Origin: Gemmatimonadaceae bacterium
GTDB taxonomy: Bacteria > Gemmatimonadota > Gemmatimonadetes > Gemmatimonadales > Gemmatimonadaceae
Assembly (NCBI GenBank): GCA_040882285.1
Contig: JBBEBQ010000003.1
Span: 1-43,847, forward strand
Reading direction: 5' to 3'
Length of the DNA stretch: 43,847 bases
In this document: positions 17,054 to 26,561 of the stretch, one piece after another
Position numbering within the stretch: position 1 is the first letter of the stretch
Layout: every line of letters starts with the position of its first letter
Notes under the pieces: model-generated
Seen by the model: the letters and a program-made list of their open reading frames with translations, nothing else
What the model was told of the DNA's origin: nothing
Databases searched by the model: none
Program-made: the position numbers and the translations under genes

Positions 17054-17428
17054 CTACGCCCGTTGGACTGTCTTCTTCCTCGCCGCCGCGTCGTCCAGCC
17101 GCAGTCGCGGCTTGGTCTCCTGATCCTCCTGCCCCTCTTCGCGCGCGCGGCGCCTGAACGGAACCAGGTCGCGGCCCAGCTGCACCAGCGCCCTCGTGGC
17201 GACCGTGCTCGCCAGCGGCTCCGGGATCCCCATCACGCGCACGTACGTGTCAATCGCGCGGTCGAACGAGAGGTCCTCGGCCAGCGTGTCCACGAACATC
17301 AGCGCGTTGTCCACGTGCCCGCGGATGATCGTCTCCTCCGCGCGCGCCTGCGACAGCTTGAGCCGGCGCTCGGCGTTCGGATTCAGCTTGCGCGAGAATA
17401 TGGATTCAGGAAACAGGCGACTTAGCAT
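17054..17428 (-). CDS. Hypothetical helical protein
   Basis: A 124-residue protein of unknown function. The first 90 residues are predicted helix (AERRLKLSQARAEETIIRGH, VDNALMFVDTLAEDLSFDRA) ending in a hydrophobic patch (ALVQLGRDLVPF). The tail is highly charged (RRRAREEGQEDQETKPRLR). No transmembrane segment and no catalytic motif are visible. It sits between two palindromic heptamer repeats and is not coupled to either neighbour. Coding is likely from the unbroken frame and protein-like composition. Confidence 0.65.
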   Translation of the reverse strand: MLSRLFPESIFSRKLNPNAERRLKLSQARAEETIIRGHVDNALMFVDTLAEDLSFDRAIDTYVRVMGIPEPLASTVATRALVQLGRDLVPFRRRAREEGQEDQETKPRLRLDDAAARKKTVQRA

Positions 17429-17483
17429 GGAGCGGGCGTTGTTGAGGTGGAGTCAATCTAAGCAGCAGTCGTGCCAGAAAATG

Positions 17484-17554
17484 GTGACTAGTGACTGGTG
17501 ACTAGTGACTAGTAAGAGCCGAACAGCAAGGGCTAAGGGCAGTTACTAGTCACT
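17484..17554. repeat. Heptamer repeat hairpin at the acs 3' end
   Basis: Four near-perfect copies of GTGACTA (17484-17513) are followed by a spacer and the complementary TTACTAGTCACT (17543-17554), which pairs exactly with AGTGACTAGTAA (17504-17515). The right arm overlaps the acs stop codon. The heptamer is the reverse complement of the one at the start of the window. Confidence 0.92.
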
Positions 17555-19517
17555 CTTTATCCTCGTACTGAACCTTCAGGGCCGCCACCACGTTCGGGTC
17601 CGCCAGCGTTGTCGTATCGCCCAGCGCCCGCCCCTCGGCGATGTCGCGCAGGAGCCGCCGCATGATCTTGCCCGAGCGCGTCTTGGGGAGATCGGCGGAG
17701 AACAGGATGTCGTCGGGGCGCGCGATCGCGCCGATCTTCTGCGCCACGAAATCGCGCAACTCGTCGCGGAGCGCGGGGTTCTGCGTGAACCCCTCGCGCA
17801 GCGTCACGAACGCGGCGATCGCCTGCCCCTTGAGCTCGTGCGTCTTGCCCACGACCGCGGCTTCGGCCACGGAGGGGTGCTCGACCAGAGCCGACTCGAC
17901 TTCCATGGTGCCGATGCGATGGCCGGCGACGTTCAACACGTCGTCCACGCGGCCGAGGATCCAGAAATAGCCCTCGTCGTCGCGCTTGGCGCCGTCGCCC
18001 GGGAAGTAGAGATCCGGCCGCCCATCCCACTTCGTGAAATACGTCTGCACGTACCGGTCATCGTCGCCCCAGATCGTTCGGAGCATCGCGGGCCAGGGCT
18101 TGGTGAGCGCCAGCAGGCCACCGCCCACGGGGATTCTCTGCGCCGTGGAATCGAGCAGCTCCGCGAAGAAGCCCGGCAACGGTTTGGTAGCACTCCCGGG
18201 CTTGGTGTCGGTCACGCCCGGCAGCGGCGAGATCACGATCGAGCCTGTCTCCGTCTGCCACCACGTGTCGACGATGGGGCAGCGGTTGCCGCCGATGTGC
18301 TCCTGGTACCACATCCACGCTTCGGGATTGATCGGCTCGCCGACCGTGCCGAGCAGGCGGAGCCGCGACAGGTCGTGCTTGGCGGGATACTCGTCCCCCC
18401 ACTTCATGAATGCCCGGATCGCCGTCGGCGCCGTGTATAGGACCGTGACTCCGTGGCGCGCGCACATGTCCCAGAAGCGGTCCTTTTCCGGCCAGTCCGG
18501 CGCTCCCTCGTACATGAGGCAGGTCACGCCATTCGCGAGCGGCCCGTAAGCCACGTAGGAATGGCCGGTAACCCAGCCGACGTCCGCGGTGCACCAGAAC
18601 ACGTCCTCGTCCTTGAGGTCGAACACCATCTTCGTCGTGTATGCCACGCCGGTGAGGTATCCGCCGGTCGTGTGCACGATCCCCTTCGGCTTGCCGGTCG
18701 TCCCCGACGTGTACAGGATGTACAGCACGTCTTCGGCATCCATCTCTTCCGGCTCGCAGCCGATCGCAGCGTCGTCGACCAGTTGGTGCCACCAATGGTC
18801 GCGCCCGTCCTGCATCTCGGCGAACGTGTCGTCTTCGTGTCCGGCCGACGTGCGGCGGACGACCACCACGTTCTTGATCGACGGCGTCTCCTCCAGCGCC
18901 TTGTCGGCGTTGCGCTTGAGCGGGACGACCTGCCCGCGCCGGTAGCCGCCGTCGGCCGTCACCAGCAGCTTGCATTTGGAGTCTTTGATCCGGTCGCTCA
19001 GAGATTCGGGGGAGAAGCCGCCGAAAACCACCGAGTGAATGGCCCCGATCCGGGTGCAGGCCAGCATCGAGATGATGACTTCCGGTATCATCGGCAGGTA
19101 GATCGCTACCCGATCACCCTTGCCCACGCCCAGCCCGCGGAGGACGTTCGCGAACTTGGTGACCTCGCAATACATGTCCCAGTAGGTCAGCGTGCGCCGC
19201 TCGCCCGGCTCGCCTTCCCAGATCAGCGCCGCTTTGTTGCGTCGTGGCCCATTGAGATGCCGGTCCACGCAATTGACCGAGACGTTGAGCCTGCCGCCGA
19301 CGAACCACTTGGCGTACGGCGGCTTCCAGTCGAGGACTTTTTTCCAGGGCTTCGACCACTGCAGCGTCGCCGCCTGCTCGGCCCAGAACGCCTCGTAGTC
19401 CGCGGTCGCGCGGTCGTAGATGTCGAGCGTGCGCACGTGCGCGTTCTCCCGGAACTCCGCGGGGGGCGGGAACTTCCGGTGCTCCTGCAACAGGACGTCG
19501 ATGTCGTCGTGGCTCAT
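17550..19517 (-). CDS. acs: Acetyl-CoA synthetase
   Basis: A 655-residue AMP-forming acetate-CoA ligase that activates acetate through acetyl-AMP. The AMP-binding P-loop [15 protein letters not shown], the ACS-typical [16 protein letters not shown] and [10 protein letters not shown], and the C-terminal TRSGKIMRR with Lys617, the usual acetylation site, are all present, at full family length. The ATG at 19517 matches the family N-terminus. The gene stands alone. Its stop codon borders a heptamer-repeat hairpin, and another short heptamer repeat lies 38 bases upstream of its start. Confidence 0.97.
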   Translation of the reverse strand: MSHDDIDVLLQEHRKFPPPAEFRENAHVRTLDIYDRATADYEAFWAEQAATLQWSKPWKKVLDWKPPYAKWFVGGRLNVSVNCVDRHLNGPRRNKAALIWEGEPGERRTLTYWDMYCEVTKFANVLRGLGVGKGDRVAIYLPMIPEVIISMLACTRIGAIHSVVFGGFSPESLSDRIKDSKCKLLVTADGGYRRGQVVPLKRNADKALEETPSIKNVVVVRRTSAGHEDDTFAEMQDGRDHWWHQLVDDAAIGCEPEEMDAEDVLYILYTSGTTGKPKGIVHTTGGYLTGVAYTTKMVFDLKDEDVFWCTADVGWVTGHSYVAYGPLANGVTCLMYEGAPDWPEKDRFWDMCARHGVTVLYTAPTAIRAFMKWGDEYPAKHDLSRLRLLGTVGEPINPEAWMWYQEHIGGNRCPIVDTWWQTETGSIVISPLPGVTDTKPGSATKPLPGFFAELLDSTAQRIPVGGGLLALTKPWPAMLRTIWGDDDRYVQTYFTKWDGRPDLYFPGDGAKRDDEGYFWILGRVDDVLNVAGHRIGTMEVESALVEHPSVAEAAVVGKTHELKGQAIAAFVTLREGFTQNPALRDELRDFVAQKIGAIARPDDILFSADLPKTRSGKIMRRLLRDIAEGRALGDTTTLADPNVVAALKVQYEDKE

Positions 19518-19554
19518 TGAGATGCTGGAGGGATGATTCGACCGAAGTAAAGCC

Positions 19555-19572
19555 AGCAGCTAGCAGCTAGCT
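19555..19572. repeat. Short heptamer repeat (AGCAGCT)
   Basis: Two perfect copies and a partial third of AGCAGCT, forming a near-palindrome, in the 136-bp gap between the divergent acs and lipoprotein genes. It has the same 7-base period as the larger loci. Confidence 0.7.
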
Positions 19573-19653
19573 TTCAAGGGCTGCAATTCACCGCAATAGT
19601 GCCGCCGCGCGCAGCCGACTGGTAGAGCCCGCGGTGTTCCCCAACCGGACGAA

Positions 19654-20253
19654 ATGATGAACTCAACCGTACGCGCACTCGCCGCAGCGGCCGCCGCCGC
19701 GCTGATTGCGGGCTGCGCCACGTTTCCACAGTCGGCCGGCACGCTGGCCCCGGAGCAGCGGACCTTCTGGACGTCCGCCCGCGCCCATTGCGGCCGGGCA
19801 TACGAGGGGCGGGTGGCGCTCTCCACCGGCTCCGCGGGAGACACGGCCATGGCGGGGAAGCGTCTGGTCATGCACGTGCGCGAGTGCAGCGCGAACGAGA
19901 TTCGCATTCCGTTCCATGTGGGCGACGACCGGTCGCGGACCTGGGTGCTGACCCGTACCGCGACGGGGATCCGCCTCAAGCACGACCACCGGCACGAGGA
20001 CGGAGCTCCGGACGCGATCACGCAGTACGGCGGCGACACGCGCGGGCCAGGGACCGCTACCAGCCAGAGCTTTCCGGCGGACGCGCACACGATCTCGCTC
20101 AATCCGGTCTACGCAACCAACGTCTGGACGATGGAGATCGAGCCGGATCGGTTCGTGTACGAGCTGATTCGGGTGGGGACCGACCGCCGGTTCCGCGTGC
20201 AGTTCGATTTGACGCGCGCGGTTCCCGCGCCACCCGCTCCGTGGGGGTCGTGA
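19654..20253 (+). CDS. Hypothetical lipoprotein
   Basis: A 199-residue protein. A signal sequence ends in the lipobox LIAGC at about residues 17-21, so it is predicted to be lipid-anchored in the cell envelope. The mature domain is beta-rich with two conserved-looking cysteines (AHCGRAYEG, VRECSAN) that could pair, and motifs such as DDRSRTWVLTRTATG, LKHDHRHEDG and PDAITQYGG. I recognise no family by name. Its stop overlaps the tiny Pro/Ala-rich reading frame that follows. Confidence 0.8.
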   Translation: MMNSTVRALAAAAAAALIAGCATFPQSAGTLAPEQRTFWTSARAHCGRAYEGRVALSTGSAGDTAMAGKRLVMHVRECSANEIRIPFHVGDDRSRTWVLTRTATGIRLKHDHRHEDGAPDAITQYGGDTRGPGTATSQSFPADAHTISLNPVYATNVWTMEIEPDRFVYELIRVGTDRRFRVQFDLTRAVPAPPAPWGS

Positions 20254-20348
20254 TCATCACCCGCCGCTCACCCCGCGACATCCCGGACGCCCCGGACGCC
20301 CCGGCCGCCCCGGCCGCCCCGGACGTCCCGGACGCCGTGACGGCGTGA
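20250..20348 (+). CDS. Possible 32-residue Pro/Ala/Asp repeat ORF bridging two genes
   Basis: A GTG at 20250 overlaps the lipoprotein stop (GTGA), and the ORF ends in GCGTGA whose GTGA contains the next gene's GTG at 20345. The product is a short basic start followed by PDAPDAPAAPAAPDVPDA, encoded by a 9-base repeat (CCGGACGCC and variants). It could be a real mini-protein or simply a coupling device that carries ribosomes across the gap. Evidence is positional only. Confidence 0.3.
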   Translation: MIITRRSPRDIPDAPDAPAAPAAPDVPDAVTA

Positions 20349-20953
20349 CGGCGCCCGAAGCCGACACACCGGAGCCGCGCCGGCTCGAGGACGCCTTCTT
20401 CGACGTCGCGATCGACATGCTCTGCCTGTTGGGCTTCGACGGCTATTTCAAACGGCTCAACCCTGCGTGGGAGAAGACGCTGAGCTTTACCCGCGAGGAG
20501 CTGATGTCGCGGCCGTTCATCGAGTTCGTCCATCCCGACGACCGCGAGCGGACGCTGCGCCAGAACGCGGCTGTCAGAGCCGGGGGACAGGCGTTGTCGT
20601 TCGAGAACCGCTATCTCTGCAAGGATGGCTCGTTCCGCTGGCTCCGCTGGAACGCCGCGCCCGATTCGGCCAGGCAGGGGATCTACTCGGTGGCGCGCGA
20701 CATCACCGGGAACAAGCGGGCCGCGGAGGAGCGCGAACAGCTGGTGCGGGAGCTTCAGACTGCGCTGGAGGAAGTGCGGACGCTGCGCGAGATCCTGCCG
20801 ATCTGCTCGTATTGCAGGAAGATCCGCGACGACGAGAACTACTGGCACACCGTCGAGAGCTACATCTCGCAGCACACGGGGACGCGGTTCAGCCACGGCA
20901 TCTGCCCGAGCTGCATGGCGGCGCACGCCGAGCCGGCGCACGACGTAGACTAG
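20345..20953 (+). CDS. PAS-domain protein with C-terminal Cys-rich tail
   Basis: A 202-residue soluble protein. A PAS sensory domain spans about 15-125 (LLGFDGYFKRLNPAWEKTL, FIEFVHPDDRERTL, CKDGSFRWLRW, GIYSVARDITGNKRAAEE). A coiled linker follows, then the tail LPICSYCRKIRDDENYW and SHGICPSCM, two CxxC pairs that could bind zinc. This tail recurs at the C-terminus of many stand-alone PAS and receiver proteins, where its role is not well defined. There is no kinase or cyclase domain, so output must go through a partner. GTG at 20345 is used; no strong ribosome-binding site is visible. Confidence 0.85.
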   Translation: MTAPEADTPEPRRLEDAFFDVAIDMLCLLGFDGYFKRLNPAWEKTLSFTREELMSRPFIEFVHPDDRERTLRQNAAVRAGGQALSFENRYLCKDGSFRWLRWNAAPDSARQGIYSVARDITGNKRAAEEREQLVRELQTALEEVRTLREILPICSYCRKIRDDENYWHTVESYISQHTGTRFSHGICPSCMAAHAEPAHDVD

Positions 20954-21158
20954 CCGGGCGCCGCGCTGCGGTCGCGCAGCGGCTCGAAAGGGGTGCGGCA
21001 AGCCAGAGAAACCTGCGCAAAGGCTCGGATTCCCGATCGTCTATGTCGGCGAATTACCAGGGATGAATTGCAGGTTTTCCTGATGGTTTTTGCGACGCGA
21101 AGCGGTTTCACTCCAATGCAAGGCCGGCCGCTTCGACCGGATATGGCGGAGGTGCTAT

Positions 21159-21362
21159 ATGGAAGCCGCGCTTATTGTCATTCCGCTCGTGGGACTCGCG
21201 ATCCCGATCGGGATGTTGCTCGCAGCGATCGCGTTCGATGCGGCAATGGTCGCATGGGCGACGTATCGGACGGTGCACGATCACCCGCCGCACCCCTCAC
21301 GCTGGCTCCACCGGGTTCATTGGCCCGACGGGTTCACGCACCCGCGGCTGATACGCAAGTAA
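21159..21362 (+). CDS. Small membrane protein
   Basis: A 67-residue protein with one long hydrophobic segment (about 3-33, ALIVIPLVGLAIPIGMLLAA) and a His/Pro-rich polar tail (VHDHPPHPSRWLHRVHWPDG). A textbook GGAGGT sits at 21148-21153, five bases before the ATG, which decides this start over an in-frame ATG at 21090. Function unknown. The His cluster might bind metal, but that is speculation. Confidence 0.7.
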   Translation: MEAALIVIPLVGLAIPIGMLLAAIAFDAAMVAWATYRTVHDHPPHPSRWLHRVHWPDGFTHPRLIRK

Positions 21363-21546
21363 GACGGCCCCGGGTCAGGGGATTCGCCGTGGGCCGGCGC
21401 GAAGCGCCCAGCTCGCCAACGAGCCGGCAATGAGAGCCGCGACAGCCGAGGGCCACATAGGCACGTCGTAGGTCGCGACGCGGACCGGCCACTGCCGAGG
21501 AAGGGGGCGAGCCGAAAGCAAAGCCCAGCGACTATCGTTAACGGCG

Positions 21547-23094
21547 ATGCTCTCGGAAGCCGGGGTGGCGATGGCGGAAGGAAAGGTTTTTCTCGTCGGT
21601 GCGGGCCCGGGCGATCCGGGCCTGATCACCGTGCGCGGCCGCGAGCTGATCGACAGCGCGGATGCGATCGTGTACGACGCGCTGGCCAATCCCGCGCTGC
21701 TACCGCCCGACGCGGTATCCGCGGGGTTCCCCGAGCTGTTCTACGTCGGGAAGCGCGGCGGCGGCAAGCGGTCGGTGACGCAGGAAGACGTCAATCAGCT
21801 CATCTTGCGGCTGGCGCGCGAAGGGAAGCGCGTGGTGCGGCTCAAGGGCGGCGATCCGTTCGTGTTCGGTCGCGGCAGCGAGGAGGCGATCGCGTGCGCC
21901 GAGGCGAGCGTTTCCTGCGAGATCGTTCCCGGGATAACGGCGGGGATAGCCGCGCCCGCGTACGCCGGAATTCCCGTCACGCACCGCGGCATGGCTTCAT
22001 CCGTCACGCTGGTGACCGGCAGCGAGGACCCGTCCAGGCTGTCGAGCCCGACGAACTGGGGAGCGCTGGCGAAGAGCGGCAGCACGATCGTGCTGTACAC
22101 GGGAGTGAAGACGCTCCCGCAGACGACGGCGGCTCTCATCGAAGGCGGGCTGCCCGCGGAAACGCCGGCGGCGGCCATCCAGTGGGGCACTCACTCCAGG
22201 CAGCGCACGGTGGTCGCGACCCTCGGCACGCTGTGCGACGCGATCGAGCGCGAGCGGCTGAAGGCGCCCGTAGTCACCGTCATCGGCTGGCCGGTGCTGC
22301 TGCGGGACGAGATCGCCTGGTTCGAGAAGCGCCCGCTGTTCGGCAAGCGCATCGTGGTGACGCGCGCGGCCGAGCAGGCGCCCGCGCTCAGCGGCCGGCT
22401 CCGGGAGCTCGGCGCGGACGTGCTCGAGGTGCCGGCCGTGCGGATCGCGCGGCTCGATCTCGATCCGCTTCGCGCGGCGCTGGAGCAGCTCGGCGCGTTC
22501 GAGTGGATCGTGTTCACGAGCCGCAACGGCGTGTCGCTGTTCTGGGAGCAGCTGCTGTCGAGCGGGCGCGACGCGCGCGCGCTCGCGGGAATCAGGATCG
22601 CCGCGGTGGGAGCGGCGACCGCGGGCGCCTTGCTCGAGCACGGCATCGCGGTCGACGTGATCCCCGACCGGTTCGTCGCGGAAGGGCTGCTCGATGCGCT
22701 GCGCGAGCGCGACGACTTGCGCGGCGCGAGCGTGCTGCACGTGGGCGCGGAGGGCGCGCGCGACGTGCTGCGCGCGGGGCTGGAAGAGCTGGGCGCGACG
22801 GTCACGCTCCTGTCGGTGTACCGCTCGGTGCCGCAGCCCGAGGGGGCCGAGAATCTCCGCGCGGCGCTGGAGCAGGGCGAGGTCGATCTGGTCACGTTGA
22901 CGTCGGCGTCGGCGGTGACGGGCTTCGTGGACGCCGTGGGCGCGGCCGCCGCGCATGGCGCGGCCGCGGCTTCGATCGGGCCGATCACGTCCGAGGCCGC
23001 GCGCAACGCGGGTCTCGACGTCACGATCGAAGCAGCGGAGTCGACGATCGACGGACTGGTGGACGCCATAGTCGGGACGTACACCCGTGGGTGA
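21547..23094 (+). CDS. cobA-hemD: Fused uroporphyrinogen-III C-methyltransferase / uroporphyrinogen-III synthase
   Basis: A 515-residue bifunctional enzyme. Residues 1-260 are the SAM-dependent methyltransferase (SUMT) that makes precorrin-2: VGAGPGDPGLITVRG, LKGGDPFVFGRG, VPGITAGIAAPAYAGIPVTH and the family's TVVLYTG-like segment are present. Residues 270-510 are HemD, which closes and inverts ring D to form uroporphyrinogen III (ITRAAEQAP-type start, WIVFTSRNGV, LTSASAVTGFV). The fusion lets the product of one domain feed the other, at the branch to siroheme/cobalamin. The start may be the ATG at 21571. It overlaps hemC by 8 bases. Confidence 0.95.
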   Translation: MLSEAGVAMAEGKVFLVGAGPGDPGLITVRGRELIDSADAIVYDALANPALLPPDAVSAGFPELFYVGKRGGGKRSVTQEDVNQLILRLAREGKRVVRLKGGDPFVFGRGSEEAIACAEASVSCEIVPGITAGIAAPAYAGIPVTHRGMASSVTLVTGSEDPSRLSSPTNWGALAKSGSTIVLYTGVKTLPQTTAALIEGGLPAETPAAAIQWGTHSRQRTVVATLGTLCDAIERERLKAPVVTVIGWPVLLRDEIAWFEKRPLFGKRIVVTRAAEQAPALSGRLRELGADVLEVPAVRIARLDLDPLRAALEQLGAFEWIVFTSRNGVSLFWEQLLSSGRDARALAGIRIAAVGAATAGALLEHGIAVDVIPDRFVAEGLLDALRERDDLRGASVLHVGAEGARDVLRAGLEELGATVTLLSVYRSVPQPEGAENLRAALEQGEVDLVTLTSASAVTGFVDAVGAAAAHGAAAASIGPITSEAARNAGLDVTIEAAESTIDGLVDAIVGTYTRG

Positions 23095-24067
23095 GACGAC
23101 CGTGCGCGACGTGGTCAGGATCGGAACGCGGGCGTCGGAGCTGGCGCTGCGGCAGGCGGCGATGGTGGAGTCCGCGCTCGTCGCGCAGGGCGTGACCGTC
23201 GAGATCGTGAAAATCCGGACGACCGGCGACAAGAAGACGCAGGAGCCCCTGCGCGAGATCGGCGCGAAGGGACTATTCACGAAGGAGCTGGAATCCGCTC
23301 TTCGGCGAAAGAAAGTGGATTGTTGCGTGCACTCGCTGAAGGATCTTCCCACCGAGCAGCCCGACGGGCTCGAGCTGGCAGCGATCCTCGAGCGGGAAGA
23401 CCCGCGGGACGTGCTCGTGATCAATCCGGTGACGGATGCGAGCAGTCTCGCCGATTTGCCGTCCGGCTCGCGCGTCGGAACCTCGAGTCTCCGGCGTCGC
23501 GCGCAGCTGCTGGCCGCGCGGCCCGACCTCGACGTCGTGGACATGCGCGGCAACGTCCCGACCAGGCTCAGGAAGATGGACGAGGGGAAATTCCACGCGG
23601 CGGTCCTGGCTGCGGCGGGTCTCATCCGGCTGGACGCGAGCCAGCGCATCGGCGCTTTCCTCGAGCCGCCGGAATGGCTGCCGGCGGCGGGGCAGGGCGC
23701 GATCGCCGTGCAGATACGCGCGTCCGACGAGCGGATGCGGTCGCTCACCGCGCCGCTGGAACACGCACCGACGCGTACGGCCGTCAGCGCCGAGCGCGCG
23801 TTCCTCGCCGCGCTGGAGGGCGGCTGCCAGGTGCCTATCGGCGCGCTGGTGATGCCGTCGAAGGATGGAGCCGGCGAATACATTTTACACGGATTGATCT
23901 CGGACGTCGCCGGCCGCCAGATCGTGCGCGGCTCGCGAACGGTGGACGGCGCGGACCCGGAGCTGGCCGGTCGGGAGCTCGCCGCCGAGATTCGCGCGCG
24001 CGGCGGATCCAGCATCCTGGCGGAGCTGCGAGCGGCCGCGGACGTCACACCCCCTCAGCCGGAGTGA
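23087..24067 (+). CDS. hemC: Porphobilinogen deaminase (hydroxymethylbilane synthase)
   Basis: A 326-residue enzyme that polymerises four porphobilinogens into hydroxymethylbilane, the substrate of the HemD domain encoded just upstream. Family motifs in order are [68 protein letters not shown] and [10 protein letters not shown], where Cys247 carries the dipyrromethane cofactor. The GTG start lies inside the end of cobA-hemD, and the stop overlaps hemB's GTG by 4 bases, so the three proteins are translationally coupled. Confidence 0.97.
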   Translation: MGETTVRDVVRIGTRASELALRQAAMVESALVAQGVTVEIVKIRTTGDKKTQEPLREIGAKGLFTKELESALRRKKVDCCVHSLKDLPTEQPDGLELAAILEREDPRDVLVINPVTDASSLADLPSGSRVGTSSLRRRAQLLAARPDLDVVDMRGNVPTRLRKMDEGKFHAAVLAAAGLIRLDASQRIGAFLEPPEWLPAAGQGAIAVQIRASDERMRSLTAPLEHAPTRTAVSAERAFLAALEGGCQVPIGALVMPSKDGAGEYILHGLISDVAGRQIVRGSRTVDGADPELAGRELAAEIRARGGSSILAELRAAADVTPPQPE

Positions 24068-25047
24068 GCTTGGCGAGATTTCCCGAATCGAGGTCCCGTC
24101 GTCTGCGCCGGACGCCCGCTCTGCGGCGGCTGTTCAGCGAGACCGATCTCACGCCCGCGCGGCTGGTGCTGCCGCTGTTCGTGCGCGACGGCGCCGGCGT
24201 GCGCAACCCCGTGCGGTCGATGCCGGGAGTGGCGCAGACGTCGGTGGACGAAATGCTGCGGGACGTCGAGCGCGCAGCCGAGCATCGCCTCGGCGGCGTG
24301 ATCCTGTTCGGCATCCCCGAGCGCAAGGACGCAACCGGCTCGGAGGCGTGGAGCGAGCAGGGCGCGGTACAGCAGGCGGTGCGCGCCATCAAGCGGGAGT
24401 TCCCCGGAATCGTGGTCGTCACCGACGTGTGCCTGTGCGAGTACATGGAGCATGGGCACTGCGGGATCGTGCGGGATGGCGAGGTGGACAACGACGCGAC
24501 GCTCGATCTGCTCGCGCGCGCGGCCGCGTCGCACGCCGCGGCGGGCGCGGACATCGTTGCCCCCAGCGACATGATGGACGGCCGCGTGGCGGCGATCCGG
24601 GCGCGGCTGGATTCGGACGGCTTTCACAGCACGGCGATCCTGAGCTACGCCGCCAAGCACGCGTCGGCTTTCTACGGTCCTTTCAGGGATGCCGCGGAAT
24701 CCGCGCCCGCTTTCGGCGACAGGCGCTCGTATCAGATGGATCCCGCGAACGCGCGGGAATCGCTGCGGGAAGTGCGCGCGGATCTCGAGGAGGGCGCGGA
24801 CGCGATCATGGTGAAGCCCGCCGGTCCCTCCCTGGACCTCATCTGGCGCGTGCGCGAGGAAACTGATCATCCGATCGCGGCGTACCAGGTCAGCGGCGAG
24901 TACACGATGATCAAGGCCGCCGCCGCGCTCGGCTCCATCGACGAGTCGGCGGTGATGATGGAGTCGCTGGTCGCGATCCGGCGCGCTGGAGCGGACCTCA
25001 TCGTCACGTATTTTGCGGTGGAAGCGGCGGCACGGCTGCGCGAGTGA
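24064..25047 (+). CDS. hemB: Delta-aminolevulinic acid dehydratase (porphobilinogen synthase)
   Basis: A 327-residue enzyme that condenses two 5-aminolevulinates into porphobilinogen in the cytoplasm. The Schiff-base lysines are Lys251 in [13 protein letters not shown] and Lys198 in [14 protein letters not shown]. The cysteine cluster [14 protein letters not shown] (Cys123, 125, 133) marks a zinc-dependent type rather than the Mg-only type. GTG at 24064 overlaps the hemC stop (GTGA). No hemA or hemL is in the window, so precursor supply is encoded elsewhere. Confidence 0.97.
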   Translation: MSLARFPESRSRRLRRTPALRRLFSETDLTPARLVLPLFVRDGAGVRNPVRSMPGVAQTSVDEMLRDVERAAEHRLGGVILFGIPERKDATGSEAWSEQGAVQQAVRAIKREFPGIVVVTDVCLCEYMEHGHCGIVRDGEVDNDATLDLLARAAASHAAAGADIVAPSDMMDGRVAAIRARLDSDGFHSTAILSYAAKHASAFYGPFRDAAESAPAFGDRRSYQMDPANARESLREVRADLEEGADAIMVKPAGPSLDLIWRVREETDHPIAAYQVSGEYTMIKAAAALGSIDESAVMMESLVAIRRAGADLIVTYFAVEAAARLRE

Positions 25048-25079
25048 TTCCGCCCGCCGACAACCGAACCGGAGAGAGA

Positions 25080-25550
25080 ATGGCAAAGGCGACTTTTGGC
25101 GCGGGGTGCTTCTGGGGTGTCGAGGCCGCGTTCAGGCAGATCCCGGGAGTCACCGACGCGGTGTCGGGATATTCCGGCGGGACGATTGTGAACCCCACGT
25201 ACAAGGACGTGTGCACCGGGACGACCGGTCACGCCGAGGTAGTGGAAGTCGCCTACGATCCGGCACGGGTCACCTATCAGCAGCTGCTCGACGCCTTCTG
25301 GAAGATGCACGATCCAGCCACGCGGGACCGGCAGGGGCCCGACGTGGGCTCACAGTACCGCTCGGCGATCTTCTATCACGACGACGAGCAGAAGCGCCTG
25401 GCCGAGGAGTCGAAGGCCGCGCAGGACGCGTCGAAGCTGTACCGGGGGCCGATCGTCACGGCCATAGAGCAAGCGGGACCGTTCTACGAGGCCGAGGACT
25501 ATCACCAGCGCTATCTGGAGAAGCGCGGGATGGTGAGCTGTAAGGTCTAG
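25080..25550 (+). CDS. msrA: Peptide methionine (S)-S-oxide reductase
   Basis: A 156-residue MsrA that repairs oxidised methionine. The active-site GCFWG (Cys10) is followed by [29 protein letters not shown] and YRSAIFYH, all family motifs. Cys154 in the last four residues is the likely resolving cysteine. The ATG at 25080 is chosen for its GGAGAGAG site. A GTG at 25044 overlapping the hemB stop is an alternative that would couple it to the heme operon. The gene converges on the next with a shared CTAG. Confidence 0.96.
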   Translation: MAKATFGAGCFWGVEAAFRQIPGVTDAVSGYSGGTIVNPTYKDVCTGTTGHAEVVEVAYDPARVTYQQLLDAFWKMHDPATRDRQGPDVGSQYRSAIFYHDDEQKRLAEESKAAQDASKLYRGPIVTAIEQAGPFYEAEDYHQRYLEKRGMVSCKV

Positions 25551-26503
25551 TGCCGCGCGAGCTCCGCCTCGGAGGCGATGTAGCCGAACGCCGGCCAGTT
25601 GCCTCCGCTCAATACGCGCCTGAAAACCTTCATCGCTTCCTCGCGCCGACCGTTGTACAGATGCCAATTGCCCAGGCCGTAGCCGACGGAAGCATCGGTG
25701 AGCGCAGCGGTGCCTGACGGAGCGAGGGAATCCGGCGACAGCTCGCCCTTGTACAGGAGAAGCAGCCGGTGGTACGCGTCGTTCTCGATGATGTCCATGT
25801 CGCGCGAGATCGAAGCCAGCACCGCTTCCGCTTCCACATTGCGGCCCAGCCGTCGCAGCGTCATGTACAGCCAGTGCGACGTGGCCACGAGCATGTCGGG
25901 GTTGCCGGAGACCCGCATCGCTTGGCGGTATGCCGGGAGCGCGCGGTCAAAGTCGCCCTGCAGGTAGTGCGCGAGCCCCAAGTGGTACCAGATATTGGAC
26001 TGCAGGGTGCTCGTCGGGATGTTGCGCGCGTTTGGAATCCCGTCAGGCTCGATCTCGTCCGGCTGGCCCTTAGTCAGCTCTCCGGCGTGAGTGAGATCGG
26101 CTATCGCGTTGTCCAGCTCCCGCACGGTGATGTATCTGTGCCCGCGGTGGCGATACATGCGCGCGTCGTCCGGATGTTTCGCGATCCCCTCGGTGAAAAT
26201 CGCGATGGCTTCCCGGTAGCGCCCGAGATACGCGGTGCGGCGGCCGAGCCAGATGATCGGGTCGGCGTTGCCCGGGGCGCGATCGTACGCCCGGCGGGCT
26301 TCGGCGAGCCTTTGCTCGTACACCGCGCGCGCCGCCGCGGGAATCGGCGGGCTGTACAGCGGCTCCCCGAGCAGCGACATCGCTTCGGGCTGAGCGCCGG
26401 CGGCGGTTGTGCCCGCGGCCGGCGGCGCCAGCCGGCAGGAGGCGAGTCCCAGAGCGAGAGCCAGTGGCGCGTACGCCGCGCATCGGCGGCCGATTGCTTG
26501 CAT
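25547..26503 (-). CDS. TPR lipoprotein
   Basis: A 318-residue lipoprotein. The signal sequence ends LGLASC, a good lipobox at about residue 23. The mature protein contains TPR-like helical repeats: [60 protein letters not shown] and [18 protein letters not shown]. It is probably envelope-located. ATG at 26503 is chosen because the lipobox follows at the right distance; the open frame further upstream runs into the divergent gene. It shares the CTAG stop overlap with msrA. Confidence 0.88.
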   Translation of the reverse strand: MQAIGRRCAAYAPLALALGLASCRLAPPAAGTTAAGAQPEAMSLLGEPLYSPPIPAAARAVYEQRLAEARRAYDRAPGNADPIIWLGRRTAYLGRYREAIAIFTEGIAKHPDDARMYRHRGHRYITVRELDNAIADLTHAGELTKGQPDEIEPDGIPNARNIPTSTLQSNIWYHLGLAHYLQGDFDRALPAYRQAMRVSGNPDMLVATSHWLYMTLRRLGRNVEAEAVLASISRDMDIIENDAYHRLLLLYKGELSPDSLAPSGTAALTDASVGYGLGNWHLYNGRREEAMKVFRRVLSGGNWPAFGYIASEAELARH

Positions 26504-26561
26504 AGCTATTTCCGATTCCGTTGGAGTGACACGCCGGACATCGACGGCAGGCGAGCGAATT

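Noticed and set aside
20975-21085. GCGCAAAG and GGCAAGCC after the PAS gene resemble a cyclic-di-GMP (GEMM) riboswitch core
   Set aside because: The segments that must pair (GGC with GCC after the AAAG) are not complementary here, and no stable P1 stem forms.
21375-21457. 27-codon minus-strand ORF with a hydrophobic stretch opposite cobA-hemD
   Set aside because: Too short, no ribosome-binding site, and the composition is what GC-rich antisense frames commonly give.
21363-21546. Possible cobalamin riboswitch before cobA-hemD (GCCACTG is present)
   Set aside because: The B12 box AGCCNGGAGACCTGCC and the upstream conserved helices are missing; the gap is simply GC-rich with no structure I can support.
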